60,781 bases of DNA from an uncultured Lachnospiraceae bacterium (GCA_944383545.1 CALWPY010000012.1:1-60781), one strand, 5' to 3'; numbered from the stretch's first letter, positions 46,989-57,355 are shown. Notes: generated from the sequence alone by a model not told the origin. Program-made: numbers and translations.

Positions 46989-49616
46989 TTACTTATTAGC
47001 AATAGCTGCCTGAGCTGCTGCAAGTCTTGCGATTGGTACACGGAATGGTGAACATGAAACATAGTCAAGTCCAATCTTGTGGCAGAACTCAACTGATGAA
47101 GGGTCTCCACCGTGCTCACCGCAGATACCTACATGGAGGTTTGGATTTACTGGCTTTCCGAGCTTAATAGCAAGCTCCATAAGCTTACCAACACCTGTCT
47201 GGTCGAGCTTAGCAAATGGGTCATTTTCAAATATCTTAGCATCATAGTAAGCATCTAAGAACTTACCTGCATCATCTCTTGAGAAACCGAATGTCATCTG
47301 AGTAAGGTCATTTGTACCGAAGCAGAAGAAGTCAGCCTCTGTTGCGATTTCATCAGCTGTAAGAGCAGCTCTAGGAATCTCAATCATAGTACCTACTTCA
47401 TACTTAAGGTCAATGCCTGCAGCTGCGATTTCAGCATCAGCTGTCTCAACAACTGTCTTCTTAACAAATTTCAGCTCTTTTAATTCGCATACAAGCGGAA
47501 TCATGATTTCAGGCTTAACTTCCCAATCAGGATGAGCCTTCTTTGTATTTATTGCTGCACGGATAACAGCCTTTGTCTGCATCTTTGCAATTTCAGGATA
47601 TGTTACTGCAAGACGGCATCCTCTGTGTCCCATCATTGGGTTGAACTCATGTAATCCTGCAATAATTGTCTTGATTTCCTCTACTGTCTTACCCTGTGCC
47701 TCTGCAAGCTTCTCAATGTCAGCTTCCTCGGTAGGAACAAACTCATGAAGAGGTGGGTCAAGGAATCTGATTGTAACAGGATTTCCTTCAAGAGCCTCAT
47801 AAAGAGCTTCGAAGTCTCCCTGCTGATAAGGAAGAATCTTCTCAAGTGCTGCTTCTCTCTCTTCTACTGTATCTGCACAAATCATCTCACGGAATGCAGC
47901 AATTCTGTCTTCCTCGAAGAACATATGCTCTGTACGGCAGAGACCGATACCTTCTGCGCCAAGCTCACGAGCCTTCTTAGCATCTGCAGGAGTATCTGCA
48001 TTTGTACGAACCTTAAGAGTTCTGTACTTGTCAGCCCATGCCATAACTCTTCCGAATGTACCTGCTATAGAAGCATCTACTGTAGGGATAATTCCGTCGT
48101 AGATGTTACCTGTTGTACCATCGATTGAAATATAATCTCCTTCGTGGAATTCCTTTCCACCAAGAGTAAACTTCTTATTAGCCTCGTCCATAGCGATGTC
48201 GCCGCAACCTGATACACAGCATGTACCCATACCACGTGCAACAACGGCAGCGTGTGATGTCATACCACCACGAACTGTAAGGATACCCTGTGCTGACTTC
48301 ATACCTGTAATATCTTCAGGTGATGTCTCAAGACGAACAAGGATTACCTTCTCACCCTTTTCTGCCCATGCTACAGCATCATCAGCTGTGAATACAACCT
48401 TACCGCATGCAGCACCAGGTGAAGCGCCAAGTCCCTTACCCATTGGAGTTGCAGCCTTAAGAGCAGCAGCATCAAACTGTGGGTGAAGAAGTGTGTCAAG
48501 GTTTCTAGGGTCTATCATAGCAACTGCTTCTTCCTCTGTCTTGTGTCCTTCATCTACAAGGTCACATGCAATCTGAAGAGCTGCCTGTGCAGTTCTCTTT
48601 CCGTTACGGCACTGTAACATGTAAAGCTTCTTATTCTCAACAGTGAACTCCATATCCTGCATATCATGGTAATGATTCTCGAGGATATCACAAACCTTAA
48701 TAAATTCTGCATAAGCATCTGGGAATTCTTCTGCCATCTGAGCGATTGGCATAGGTGTACGAACACCTGCAACAACGTCCTCGCCCTGTGCATTTATAAG
48801 GAACTCACCCATGAGCTTCTTCTCTCCTGTAGCAGGGTCACGGGTAAATGCAACACCTGTACCACAGTCATTACCCATGTTACCGAATGCCATTGACTGT
48901 ACGTTTACAGCTGTTCCCCATGAATAAGGGATATCGTTATCTCTTCTATATACGTTTGCACGAGGGTTGTCCCATGAACGGAATACAGCCTTGATAGCTC
49001 CCATTAACTGCTCCTTTGGATCGTCAGGGAAGTCTGCACCGATTTTCTCTTTATACTCAGCCTTGAACTGTCCTGCAAGTTCCTTTAAGTCATCTGCAGT
49101 AAGCTCAACGTCCTGTGTAACGCCCTTCTTAGCCTTCATCTCGTCGATAAGCTCTTCAAAATACTTCTTACCAACTTCCATAACAACGTCAGAATACATC
49201 TGAATAAATCTTCTGTAGCAGTCCCAAGCCCAACGTGGGTTGCCTGACTTCTCAGCTAAAGAATTAACAACTTCCTCATTTAAACCGAGGTTAAGAATAG
49301 TATCCATCATACCTGGCATAGATGCTCTTGCACCTGAACGAACAGAAACTAAAAGCGGATTTTCCTTATCCCCAAACTTTTTGCCGGTAATCTCTTCCAT
49401 CTTTACAATATACTCGTTAATCTGAGCCTGAATCTCTTCGTTAATCTCACGACCGTCCTCATAATACTGTGTACAAGCCTCAGTAGTAATTGTGAAACCC
49501 TGTGGAACAGGAAGTCCAATGTTGGTCATCTCAGCAAGGTTGGCACCCTTACCACCAAGGAGCTCACGCATGTTTGCATTACCTTCGCTGAACAAATATA
49601 CCCATTTTCTTGCCAT
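46989..49616 (-). CDS. ppdK: Pyruvate, phosphate dikinase
   Basis: Interconverts pyruvate + ATP + Pi with phosphoenolpyruvate + AMP + PPi. In anaerobic Clostridia it works in glycolysis or gluconeogenesis. The 875-aa protein is full length. The N-terminal ATP-grasp region is followed by the swivelling phosphohistidine domain with GGMTSHAAVVARGMGT (catalytic His in TSHAA, near 455) and the PEP/pyruvate barrel with its C-terminal GICGEHGGDP and YVSCSPFRVP (catalytic Cys). The start is ATG 49616 (MARKWVYLF), ten bases after AGGAGG; the ten upstream codons are not part of the family. Long leader with a hairpin at 49649-49675. Confidence 0.97.
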   Translation of the reverse strand: MARKWVYLFSEGNANMRELLGGKGANLAEMTNIGLPVPQGFTITTEACTQYYEDGREINEEIQAQINEYIVKMEEITGKKFGDKENPLLVSVRSGARASMPGMMDTILNLGLNEEVVNSLAEKSGNPRWAWDCYRRFIQMYSDVVMEVGKKYFEELIDEMKAKKGVTQDVELTADDLKELAGQFKAEYKEKIGADFPDDPKEQLMGAIKAVFRSWDNPRANVYRRDNDIPYSWGTAVNVQSMAFGNMGNDCGTGVAFTRDPATGEKKLMGEFLINAQGEDVVAGVRTPMPIAQMAEEFPDAYAEFIKVCDILENHYHDMQDMEFTVENKKLYMLQCRNGKRTAQAALQIACDLVDEGHKTEEEAVAMIDPRNLDTLLHPQFDAAALKAATPMGKGLGASPGAACGKVVFTADDAVAWAEKGEKVILVRLETSPEDITGMKSAQGILTVRGGMTSHAAVVARGMGTCCVSGCGDIAMDEANKKFTLGGKEFHEGDYISIDGTTGNIYDGIIPTVDASIAGTFGRVMAWADKYRTLKVRTNADTPADAKKARELGAEGIGLCRTEHMFFEEDRIAAFREMICADTVEEREAALEKILPYQQGDFEALYEALEGNPVTIRFLDPPLHEFVPTEEADIEKLAEAQGKTVEEIKTIIAGLHEFNPMMGHRGCRLAVTYPEIAKMQTKAVIRAAINTKKAHPDWEVKPEIMIPLVCELKELKFVKKTVVETADAEIAAAGIDLKYEVGTMIEIPRAALTADEIATEADFFCFGTNDLTQMTFGFSRDDAGKFLDAYYDAKIFENDPFAKLDQTGVGKLMELAIKLGKPVNPNLHVGICGEHGGDPSSVEFCHKIGLDYVSCSPFRVPIARLAAAQAAIANK

Positions 49617-49648
49617 GCTAAATATACCTCCTAGTATTTTTTTCAAGC

Positions 49649-49675
49649 GACGTAAACTATGGCTCGTTTGCCGTC
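49649..49675 (-). other. Hairpin in the ppdK 5' leader
   Basis: GACG and CGTC plus an inner AAAC/GTTT pair enclose the loop GAGCCATA, about 33 bases before the ppdK ATG and downstream of a possible -10 TATAAT at 49693-49688. A -35 is not clear (TTTAAA at the right distance). It may be an mRNA stability or regulatory structure; evidence is modest. Confidence 0.4.
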
Positions 49676-49780
49676 ACACTGCTTTGAATTATAACACAAT
49701 TATTATAAAGTTTAAACACATTTTTAAAATATTTACACTATTTTTTCCATATTTTTACTAAAATTTTCTTATAATAAACT

Positions 49781-49830
49781 AAAAAAGAGACATTTGCCGG
49801 AAAAAGCAAAATATTCTATGGCAAATGTCT
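49781..49830 (-). terminator. Terminator of glyS and its operon
   Basis: AGACATTTGCC and GGCAAATGTCT (11 bp) around a 21-base loop, then six T on the minus strand. It lies about 80 bases past the glyS stop. The remaining part of the 293-base glyS-ppdK gap holds the ppdK promoter and leader. Confidence 0.85.
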
Positions 49831-49909
49831 TCTTTCTGTTCATAATCTGCAATTATTTAATCATATATTTGGTTTCTAAATCAAAATATTTTTTATTGAA
49901 TAATGCACA

Positions 49910-51298
49910 TTAGAAGAATAATTTCTTCTCAAAATAATCCTTTAAATCTTCTATCTTAACTCTTTCCTGCTCCATTGTGTCACGGTCACGAACTGTAACT
50001 GCTCCGTCATTTTCTGATTCAAAATCATAGGTAACACAGAAAGGAGTTCCGATTTCATCCTGTCTTCTGTATCTCTTTCCTATATTTCCTCTGTCATCAA
50101 ATTCACAGTTCCAGTACTTTGTGAGCTCCGCATAGATTTTCTCAGCGCCCTCATTCAATTTTTTTGAAAGAGGAAGTACACCGATTTTAACAGGTGCAAG
50201 TGCAGGATGGAAATGAAGAACTGTTCTTGTATCTCCGCCCTCAAGTTCCTCCTCGTCATATGCAGCGCATAAGAAAGCAAGGGTTACTCTGTCAGCACCA
50301 AGTGACGGCTCAATAACATATGGAATGTATTTAGTTTTCTTCTCATCATCAAAATACTCCATAGGCTCGCCTGAAACATTCTGATGCTGAGTTAAGTCAT
50401 AATCTGTTCTGTCAGCTATTCCCCAAAGCTCGCCCCAGCCAAATGGGAATAAGAACTCTATATCCGTTGTAGCTTTGCTGTAAAAGCTTAATTCCTCAGG
50501 TGAATGGTCACGCGCACGCATCTCTTCATCCTTCATTCCAAGTCCCTTTAACCAGTCAATGCAGAACTGCTTCCAGTAAGAAAACCACTCTAAATCAGTG
50601 TCAGGCTCACAGAAAAACTCCAGCTCCATCTGCTCAAATTCTCTTGTACGGAATGTAAAGTTACCCGGTGTTATTTCATTTCTGAAGGACTTACCTATCT
50701 GACCGATTCCAAAAGGAATCTTCTTACGTGAGGTCCTCTGTACATTCTTGAAATTGACAAATATTCCCTGAGCAGTTTCAGGCCTTAAGTATACGGTATT
50801 TTTAGCATCCTCGGTTACTCCCTGAAAGGTCTTAAACATAAGGTTAAACTGTCTTATTTCAGTAAAATTATGCTTTCCGCATGAAGGACATTTGATGTCT
50901 TTTTCTTCAACATATTTTTCCATTTCCTCTTTTGACCATCCGTCAACTGAGCCTTCTATAGAAATGCCGTTTTCTTCCATATAGTCCTCTATAAGCTTAT
51001 CGGCTCTGAATCTCTCATGGCACTCTTTACAGTCCATAAGAGGGTCGGAAAATCCGCCTAAATGTCCTGAAGCTACCCATGTCTGCGGATTCATAAGTAT
51101 TGCACAGTCTACGCCTACGTTATAAGGAGTTTCCTGAATGAACTTTTTCCACCATGCTCTTTTTACATTGTTTTTAAGCTCAACTCCAAGATTTCCGTAA
51201 TCCCAGGTATTGGCAAGACCCCCGTAAATTTCAGAGCCCGGATATACAAATCCTCTTGCCTTAGCTAATGCAACTATCTTTTCCATTGTCTTTTCCAT
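49910..51298 (-). CDS. glyS: Glycyl-tRNA synthetase (class II, single-chain type)
   Basis: Charges tRNA-Gly. The 462-aa dimeric-type enzyme, not the alpha2-beta2 bacterial form, contains the zinc-type [12 protein letters not shown] and CPSCGKHNF pairs, the motif 2 [21 protein letters not shown], motif 3 region [10 protein letters not shown] and the C-terminal anticodon-binding domain ([13 protein letters not shown]). GAGGTAT precedes ATG 51298. The 34-base gap to the upstream gene leaves no space for a T-box leader, so it is expressed with the cdd-era-recO operon. Confidence 0.96.
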   Translation of the reverse strand: MEKTMEKIVALAKARGFVYPGSEIYGGLANTWDYGNLGVELKNNVKRAWWKKFIQETPYNVGVDCAILMNPQTWVASGHLGGFSDPLMDCKECHERFRADKLIEDYMEENGISIEGSVDGWSKEEMEKYVEEKDIKCPSCGKHNFTEIRQFNLMFKTFQGVTEDAKNTVYLRPETAQGIFVNFKNVQRTSRKKIPFGIGQIGKSFRNEITPGNFTFRTREFEQMELEFFCEPDTDLEWFSYWKQFCIDWLKGLGMKDEEMRARDHSPEELSFYSKATTDIEFLFPFGWGELWGIADRTDYDLTQHQNVSGEPMEYFDDEKKTKYIPYVIEPSLGADRVTLAFLCAAYDEEELEGGDTRTVLHFHPALAPVKIGVLPLSKKLNEGAEKIYAELTKYWNCEFDDRGNIGKRYRRQDEIGTPFCVTYDFESENDGAVTVRDRDTMEQERVKIEDLKDYFEKKLFF

Positions 51299-51332
51299 TG
51301 TAAATATACCTCACTTTATTTTTTAAGATAAT

Positions 51333-52112
51333 TTATCTGCTAAAAATAATTACTGCATTGCCCTGTCCGTCCGTAACGGCATCTCCTTCGCCGGTAAGAC
51401 TTACATGGGAATTGTAATACAGGATTTCGCCCTGTTCAAAACGTATTTTAAGTTCCGAATCTACTATTATCATATAAATATTTTCACCTGATATTTCATC
51501 AGAAGAAACTTCATTTCCAGAAGCATCCGTAAAAGTTGCAACAACAGGTTCTTCAATATTTTCACCAGACGTAACTGCAGGAACGGTCTCCATATTCTGA
51601 ATATCCTCATCCGAAAGCCCTACTTCTGCAAGCTCATCTTCAGAAAGCTCAGTACTTTCATCTTCTGTACTTTCCATATCTTCTCCTGAAGTTTCCTCAG
51701 CCTCTTTTATAAGACTGTCCAGATATGATGCATCATACGCTTCAATCATATATTCAGTATTGTTAAATGCGTTATATGTTGCTATGTCCGCATATTTAAC
51801 AGCTATTCTTACCAGTCCTGATTCTTCCAGATACTGAAGCAGTTCCACGGAATTTTCAGTATGAGATGTATTAAACCCTGTAATCTCATCCTGAATATAC
51901 TGCTCCAGATCACTGTAATCATAATCTGCCCCAGTAAAATCCTGAACAGCTATTTCAAGAATAGATGAATCTTCATTTATGGTAAGTGTATTTTCACTTA
52001 TGTTTCCTATATAATCAGTTTCTTTTTTATTTTTCCCACAGGCGGTAAGTGTCACACACATAAAAACCGTTATAACCAGTGGAACAATTATTTTTGCCAG
52101 TTTTCTTTTCAC
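51333..52112 (-). CDS. Predicted lipoprotein of unknown function
   Basis: A 259-aa secreted lipoprotein: basic, hydrophobic signal with lipobox LTAC and acylated C25, followed by a mixed alpha/beta region (about 30-130) with no domain I recognise and a Glu/Ser/Asp-rich acidic linker (about 130-175, ESTEDESTELSEDEL). The start is GTG 52112, seven bases after GAGGG; 17 upstream in-frame codons lack an SD. It lies between recO and glyS in a co-directional set, but nothing indicates that it shares their roles. Its SGEN repeats (SGENI at two places) are a minor oddity. Confidence 0.75.
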   Translation of the reverse strand: MKRKLAKIIVPLVITVFMCVTLTACGKNKKETDYIGNISENTLTINEDSSILEIAVQDFTGADYDYSDLEQYIQDEITGFNTSHTENSVELLQYLEESGLVRIAVKYADIATYNAFNNTEYMIEAYDASYLDSLIKEAEETSGEDMESTEDESTELSEDELAEVGLSDEDIQNMETVPAVTSGENIEEPVVATFTDASGNEVSSDEISGENIYMIIVDSELKIRFEQGEILYYNSHVSLTGEGDAVTDGQGNAVIIFSR

Positions 52113-52179
52113 ATTAAATCCCTCATTAATTTCTATTTTTAGTAAATCATTCCCATTGTACATATATTTATAAAATATT

Positions 52180-52926
52180 TCAACCTAAAGTCTTAAGAAT
52201 GTCCAGAGAATTAAAATTTCTGTCAACATATTCTTCCATAAAGGCATCCGTTATTCCCGATATCTCATTATAAAGCTCTTCTGAAAGTCTGAAAGAATAA
52301 AGTTTGGAAAGCTTTGATGACATAATGTATTTCATCGTATATATGGCGGATGAAGAAATTTTTCTTGTACTTCTTTTTAATTTTTTTATACAGTCCGTGC
52401 AGATAAGTCCTCCCCTTTTTATATCAATATCAGTAAGATTTTCCTGTTTTCCGCAAACTGTACATGAGAATACATTTATCCCCTGCCCTTCTATATACAT
52501 GAATCTGAGTTCAAATATTGTTTTAATAAGCTCATTTTTTATATTATCATTAAGCAGTGCTTTAAATGATACATAAAGGAGGTTAAGTTCCTGAGATGCC
52601 CGTTCCCCAACATGGGTATAATAAGCCGTAAGCTCACACATATAAGAAGCATAACACATTTTAACCATATCCAAAGCTATTTCTCTGAAGGATTCTTTTA
52701 TTTCGGCAGAAACAAGTGTATATGCATCACGTCCCTGTCTCAGTTTAAATTCCGCCATTGCAAAGCTCTGGCAGACGGCGCTGTATCTTGAGCCAGGTCT
52801 TCTGACACCATTTGCAAATACCGTAATTTTCCCAAGCTCTGCCGTAAGCACTACCATTCTCTTATCATATTCTTTTATTAATGAAGTAGCGAGAACAATC
52901 CCCTTCACCGATATTTCTTCATACAT
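52180..52926 (-). CDS. recO: DNA repair protein RecO
   Basis: Loads RecA onto SSB-coated DNA in the RecFOR pathway. The protein is 248 aa from ATG 52926: N-terminal OB-fold (KGIVLATSLIKEYDKRMVVLTAELGKI, then RRPGSRY), a central helical region, and the zinc ribbon CTVCGK...GLICTDCIK. The GTG at 52938 is the only other in-frame start and lacks an SD. It sits 29 bases after era; the era-recO-glyS order is common in Clostridia. Confidence 0.93.
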   Translation of the reverse strand: MYEEISVKGIVLATSLIKEYDKRMVVLTAELGKITVFANGVRRPGSRYSAVCQSFAMAEFKLRQGRDAYTLVSAEIKESFREIALDMVKMCYASYMCELTAYYTHVGERASQELNLLYVSFKALLNDNIKNELIKTIFELRFMYIEGQGINVFSCTVCGKQENLTDIDIKRGGLICTDCIKKLKRSTRKISSSAIYTMKYIMSSKLSKLYSFRLSEELYNEISGITDAFMEEYVDRNFNSLDILKTLG

Positions 52927-52955
52927 GCTTATCACCATAACCTGATAAATGTATT

Positions 52956-53855
52956 TTAATTATTTTTATATCCATAATTTTTTATAAGTATATCATTATC
53001 GCGCCAGTCTTTTTTAATCTTAACCCACAGCTTAAGATTTACCTTTACGGAAAGCAGGTTTTCCATCTCAACACGTGCCCTTGTTCCGATTTTTTTAAGC
53101 ATACTTCCCTGTTTGCCTATAATGATTCCCTTATGTGAATCTCTTTCACATATGATTGTGGCATCAATATCTATAATTGAGCCGTTCGGTCTCTCCTTCA
53201 TGGAATCAATTACAACTGCTATTCCGTGAGGGATTTCTTTGTCAAGAAGACGGAGTGCCTGTTCACGGATAAGCTCGGCAACAATCTGTCTCTCCGGCTG
53301 GTCCGTAACAGTATCTTCGTCATAGTACATAGGACCGTCAGGAAGCCTTTTTATCAGGGTATTTATAAGCTCCTCCTTATTTCTTCCCTTAAGTGCCGAA
53401 ACCGGTACAATATCAGAAAAAGGAAGCAGGTCCTTATATGCATTTATTGCCTCAAATATCATTTTTTCATCTACGGAATCAATCTTATTTATCACCAGTA
53501 CAACAGGTGTTTTTACCTTTGAAAGCACATCTGTTATATGTCTTTCGCCTGCACCGATAAAGGTTGAAGGCTCCACAAGCCACATGATTACGTCCACTTC
53601 TTCAAGTGTCTCATGGGCAACATTCATCATGTATTCTCCCAGCTTGTTCTTTGCCTTGTTTATCCCCGGTGTATCAAGGAAAATAATCTGTCCTTCGTCG
53701 CAGGTGTAAACCGTCTGTATTCTGTTTCTTGTGGTCTGTGCTTTGCTGCTTGTAATTGCAATTTTCTGACCTATGAGCTGATTCATAAGCGTGGATTTTC
53801 CCACATTAGGTCTTCCTATTATTGCCACAAAGCCTGATTTAAAACCTTTTTTCAT
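52956..53855 (-). CDS. era: GTPase Era
   Basis: Ras-like GTPase that binds 16S rRNA and assists 30S maturation. The 299-aa protein has G1 GRPNVGKST, G3 DTPGI, G4 NKID and G5 SALKG, then the C-terminal KH domain with IGKQGSMLKKIGTRARVEME. The CGGAGAT SD is strong. It follows the M16C peptidase by 15 bases. Confidence 0.97.
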   Translation of the reverse strand: MKKGFKSGFVAIIGRPNVGKSTLMNQLIGQKIAITSSKAQTTRNRIQTVYTCDEGQIIFLDTPGINKAKNKLGEYMMNVAHETLEEVDVIMWLVEPSTFIGAGERHITDVLSKVKTPVVLVINKIDSVDEKMIFEAINAYKDLLPFSDIVPVSALKGRNKEELINTLIKRLPDGPMYYDEDTVTDQPERQIVAELIREQALRLLDKEIPHGIAVVIDSMKERPNGSIIDIDATIICERDSHKGIIIGKQGSMLKKIGTRARVEMENLLSVKVNLKLWVKIKKDWRDNDILIKNYGYKNN

Positions 53856-53870
53856 CTTATCTCCGTTTCT

Positions 53871-56792
53871 CTAAAATACATTTTCAACTGAATAAAAATT
53901 ATCTTTTGCTTCTTCTATTTTTACTTCATCACCTATTGCACATATTACACCCTGTGAAAGTGCAGTTTCAATAAGCGGCGCAAGTGCCCTTATCTTATCT
54001 GCATCAGCTCCGAGCACCTCGTCTCTTTCTCTCTGCAAATCTTCTTCCGTAACTCCCAACATATAGCATATATAAGAAAGCGCTCCTTCTGCCTGTGGAG
54101 TAAGCGGAGTATCCATCCTGCTTATTGCACCTATAATATATTTTGTCATATCTCTCTCATCAGCCGAGAAATTTCTGATATATTCCGGTATTCCCTTAAA
54201 TATATTATATGTTTCCATAAGGTTAGGGTCTCTGTATGACATAAACTGAGCCATTCCGCTTCTTGAAAATGAACACATGGCACCATAAGCTCCACCCTTA
54301 ACTCTTATATTAACCCATAAATAATCATAGGATAAGATTATCTGAAGTACATTAAGAGCTCCTGTATATTTAGCTCCGTCCTTTTTATAATTTCCCGCTG
54401 CCGCAACATACTGCACCTTGCTTGCCGTCATAAAGCCTTCATTTAAAATTCTCGGAATCACCTCTTTTTTATTTTCAAAAGGCGGTCTTGAAGAAAGAAG
54501 CCTTGAAAATTCAGTCAAAGATGTCTTAAGCATTTCCTCCGGATTTCTGTCTGCCGTATATGAAACCGTAACAGCTCCTCTTCTTAAAATCTGGGAAAGA
54601 GCAGTTTTTAATATTTCCACAAGGTTTTCATACTGTGCATCAAAATCATTATCATATTTCTCAATGAATTTATAATACTCTATTCCGTCCAGATATTCCT
54701 TTGCAGCAAGTGTTTTTGATATATAGGACCCTGCCCTCTGGGATGACGTAATGTGGCCGGAAGCAGAAAGCTCTGTCTTCATTCCGGTTTTTATCTCTGC
54801 AATAAGTTCACGGAGTCTCTTTTTGTCATCTATATGTGAACTAAACAAAATTTCCTGTATGAGCTTCATTGCCTTATCAATCCTGTCATGAAACACCTTG
54901 GTTTTGACTGAAAAATATGCATAATAAGAATCACTGTTCAATCTGTCGGAAATCCCCACACTGAATCCTACTCCGCCTGTGTTCAAATCAATTTCATTTG
55001 TAAGCTCATCATAACGGTAATTATCCGTATCGACTTCTTTAAGTATCTCTGTAAGAAGGTTTATAGCACTGTAATATTCACAGTCTATATCTCCTATATC
55101 AAAATTAATGTCAATGTAGCTTATTCCGTTTGTAAATATATCATGACTTATAACAGGTATATGTTCGATTTCAGTCACTTTATTATTAAGTTTCCTGCTC
55201 TTTTTATCAATATCATCAATGCCAAGCATCGGAATTGTTTTTAAAAGCTCAGGCTCTGACGGCGTGCTCTGATATTCCTTTAAATGTTTTGTATTTTCTA
55301 TAATGTCTTTAATTTCATCTTCCGTAAGACTGTTTTTATATTTTTCAAGTTTATCCCTTAAAATGCTGTCATTTTTTGCATTGAGTCCTTTTACCGGATA
55401 AACTACTGTATAAACCTTATGATTATTTTTCAAAATATAGGTTTTAATAAGCTCTTCAAAATATCCTGTGTTAATTTCCTCACGGAGATTTTTATATACG
55501 TCATTCATGGAAAATATCATAAGTGCCGTGTCATCATCATAAAGCCATGTTCCGAGTGCATCCAGTCCCAGCATAAGTCCTTTAGGATATCGTCCAAAAT
55601 TACCTTCTTTATGCTTAAATTCATATTTATTTATGGCTGCTTCAAGAGCTCTTTTACTGATACCGTTTTCTACAAGGTCTGACAGTGTTTCATCAATAAC
55701 CTTAATAAACTTCTCATTGTCCTCTTCATTTGCATTATGTGCTATTATTGAAAATACGGGCTGATTTATACCTGAATCAAATGACGCCTCAACATCCTTG
55801 CAGATTCCTGCATCTATAATTGCCTTTTTTAAAGGCGCGCCTGTAGAATCAAGCAACACATATGAAAGAATGTCCATTGCCGTAATAAGCTTATTATCCG
55901 TACTTTTTCCTATAACGGTATTATAACTTAAATAAGTGTTATCCTTTAAATCCTCGGATTCACCAAGAGAATATTCCTCCCTGTAATTATGAGGAGCCGT
56001 AAATTCAGACTGCTCTGAAATTTCAGTATTCATTTCCTGATAGTCATAGTTAGAAAGATAATTTTCATCAATATATTCAAGCTCCTTAACAAAATCCACA
56101 TCTCCATAGAGATAAATATAGCTGTTTGAAGGATGATAATGTTTGGAATGAAACTCTATAAACTTTTCCTGTGTAAGGTCAGGTATATCATCAGGAAATC
56201 CGCCCGAATCATAACTGTATTCTGTGTCAGGAAGCATGGATTTTTCTATTGCCCTGTACATAATCTGGTCTGACGAAGAATACACGCCCTTCATCTCGTT
56301 ATAAACCACTCCGTTTATGGTAAGGGGCGCATCAGGAGACTCCAGTTCATAATGCCATCCCTCCTGCATCATTATCTCCTTTTTGGAATACATATTCGGA
56401 TTAAAAACAGCATCCAGATATACATCCATCAGATTATGAAAATCCTTGTCATTTAAACTTGCTACAGGATATACGGTCTTATCGGAATATGTCATTGCAT
56501 TTAAAAATGTATTAAGACTTCCCTTGCAGAGCTCGACAAAAGGGTCTTTTACAGGGAATTTGGATGACCCGCAAAGTACGGAATGTTCAATAATATGAGG
56601 AACTCCCGTACTGTCCTTAGGCGGTGTTCTGAAACCTATATAAAATACCTTGTTTTTGTCATCATTCTGTATGAGAAGAACTCTTGCTTTTGTCTTAATA
56701 TGTTCAAGCACATATCCTTTTCCGTTTACTTCTTCAAGTACTTTTTCTTCTTTAATCCTGTATGCCTTTAAATCTTTGATATCCTTCAACAT
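53871..56792 (-). CDS. M16C family insulinase-type metallopeptidase
   Basis: A 973-aa cytosolic-type zinc peptidase related to presequence protease/falcilysin. The inverted zinc motif HxxEH is HIIEH (66-70), followed by LCGSSKFPVKDPF and NTFLNAMTYSDKT, typical of M16C. The protein has the four-domain M16 chamber: catalytic half (1-450), a linker and a degenerate second half lacking HxxEH. It degrades peptides too small for the main proteases; the natural substrate is unknown. The gap of 30 bases from cdd and 15 to era indicates one operon. Confidence 0.92.
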   Translation of the reverse strand: MLKDIKDLKAYRIKEEKVLEEVNGKGYVLEHIKTKARVLLIQNDDKNKVFYIGFRTPPKDSTGVPHIIEHSVLCGSSKFPVKDPFVELCKGSLNTFLNAMTYSDKTVYPVASLNDKDFHNLMDVYLDAVFNPNMYSKKEIMMQEGWHYELESPDAPLTINGVVYNEMKGVYSSSDQIMYRAIEKSMLPDTEYSYDSGGFPDDIPDLTQEKFIEFHSKHYHPSNSYIYLYGDVDFVKELEYIDENYLSNYDYQEMNTEISEQSEFTAPHNYREEYSLGESEDLKDNTYLSYNTVIGKSTDNKLITAMDILSYVLLDSTGAPLKKAIIDAGICKDVEASFDSGINQPVFSIIAHNANEEDNEKFIKVIDETLSDLVENGISKRALEAAINKYEFKHKEGNFGRYPKGLMLGLDALGTWLYDDDTALMIFSMNDVYKNLREEINTGYFEELIKTYILKNNHKVYTVVYPVKGLNAKNDSILRDKLEKYKNSLTEDEIKDIIENTKHLKEYQSTPSEPELLKTIPMLGIDDIDKKSRKLNNKVTEIEHIPVISHDIFTNGISYIDINFDIGDIDCEYYSAINLLTEILKEVDTDNYRYDELTNEIDLNTGGVGFSVGISDRLNSDSYYAYFSVKTKVFHDRIDKAMKLIQEILFSSHIDDKKRLRELIAEIKTGMKTELSASGHITSSQRAGSYISKTLAAKEYLDGIEYYKFIEKYDNDFDAQYENLVEILKTALSQILRRGAVTVSYTADRNPEEMLKTSLTEFSRLLSSRPPFENKKEVIPRILNEGFMTASKVQYVAAAGNYKKDGAKYTGALNVLQIILSYDYLWVNIRVKGGAYGAMCSFSRSGMAQFMSYRDPNLMETYNIFKGIPEYIRNFSADERDMTKYIIGAISRMDTPLTPQAEGALSYICYMLGVTEEDLQRERDEVLGADADKIRALAPLIETALSQGVICAIGDEVKIEEAKDNFYSVENVF

Positions 56793-56822
56793 TTCGATTT
56801 CCTTTCTGTTTATTTTATATAT

Positions 56823-57242
56823 TTACAGCTTAAACGCATAAGGCATCAGATTTTTAAGCTGCTCTTTTTTATAATCATCTTTACTTTTTGCCATAATTAC
56901 AAAGAACTTTTTATCTTTATCAAATTCACTCATCACCTGACGGCATATGCCACATGGTGAAATATAGCCTTCAGGATGCCCGTCAGGTCCCCCTGCTATG
57001 GCAATTCCCAAAAATCCGGTTTTCCCTTCACTTACCGCCTTAAAGACAGCATTTCTCTCAGCACAGCAGGAAGCTCCGTAAGAAGAATTTTCAACATTAC
57101 ATCCCGTATATACAGAGCCGTCCTCTACAAGAAGCGCAGCCCCTACCTTAAAACCGGAATAAGGCGCATATGCCTTCTCCATTGCAGAAATCGCATATTC
57201 TATAAGCTCTTTATTAATATTTCCACTATCAGATATTTTCAT
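56823..57242 (-). CDS. cdd: Cytidine deaminase
   Basis: Deaminates cytidine and deoxycytidine in pyrimidine salvage. The 139-aa protein is the tetrameric type: zinc ligands C60 (CAE variant of HAE, with catalytic E62), C97 and C100 (PCGICRQ), plus the AYAPYSGFKVGAALL N-terminal motif. It is the first gene of the cdd-peptidase-era-recO-lipoprotein-glyS unit, transcribed from the promoter at 57278-57306. Confidence 0.95.
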   Translation of the reverse strand: MKISDSGNINKELIEYAISAMEKAYAPYSGFKVGAALLVEDGSVYTGCNVENSSYGASCCAERNAVFKAVSEGKTGFLGIAIAGGPDGHPEGYISPCGICRQVMSEFDKDKKFFVIMAKSKDDYKKEQLKNLMPYAFKL

Positions 57243-57277
57243 AAAATTTCTCCGTATTTTTCCTGTACTAATTTTTT

Positions 57278-57306
57278 AGTATAGCTTATCTTTTTAAGAA
57301 ACTCAA
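57278..57306 (-). promoter_or_regulatory. Promoter of the cdd-era-recO-glyS operon
   Basis: Minus strand TTGAGT (57306-57301), a 17-base spacer, and TATACT (57283-57278). The transcript would start about 30 bases before the cdd ATG, whose SD is GGAGA. Confidence 0.7.
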
Positions 57307-57321
57307 GTCTTTTAAACAGCA

Positions 57322-57355
57322 AGTGGGCGGACTGCAAAAATACAGTCCGCCCACT
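57322..57355 (-). other. Perfect 13-bp hairpin after groEL
   Basis: AGTGGGCGGACTG (57322-57334) and CAGTCCGCCCACT (57343-57355) with an A/T-rich 8-base loop. There is no U-tract on the minus strand, so it is at best a weak terminator for groESL; it lies just upstream of the cdd promoter. Confidence 0.6.

Noticed and set aside
51299-51332. A T-box riboswitch before glyS.
   Set aside because: Only 34 bases separate glyS from the upstream gene; there is no room for a specifier stem or antiterminator.
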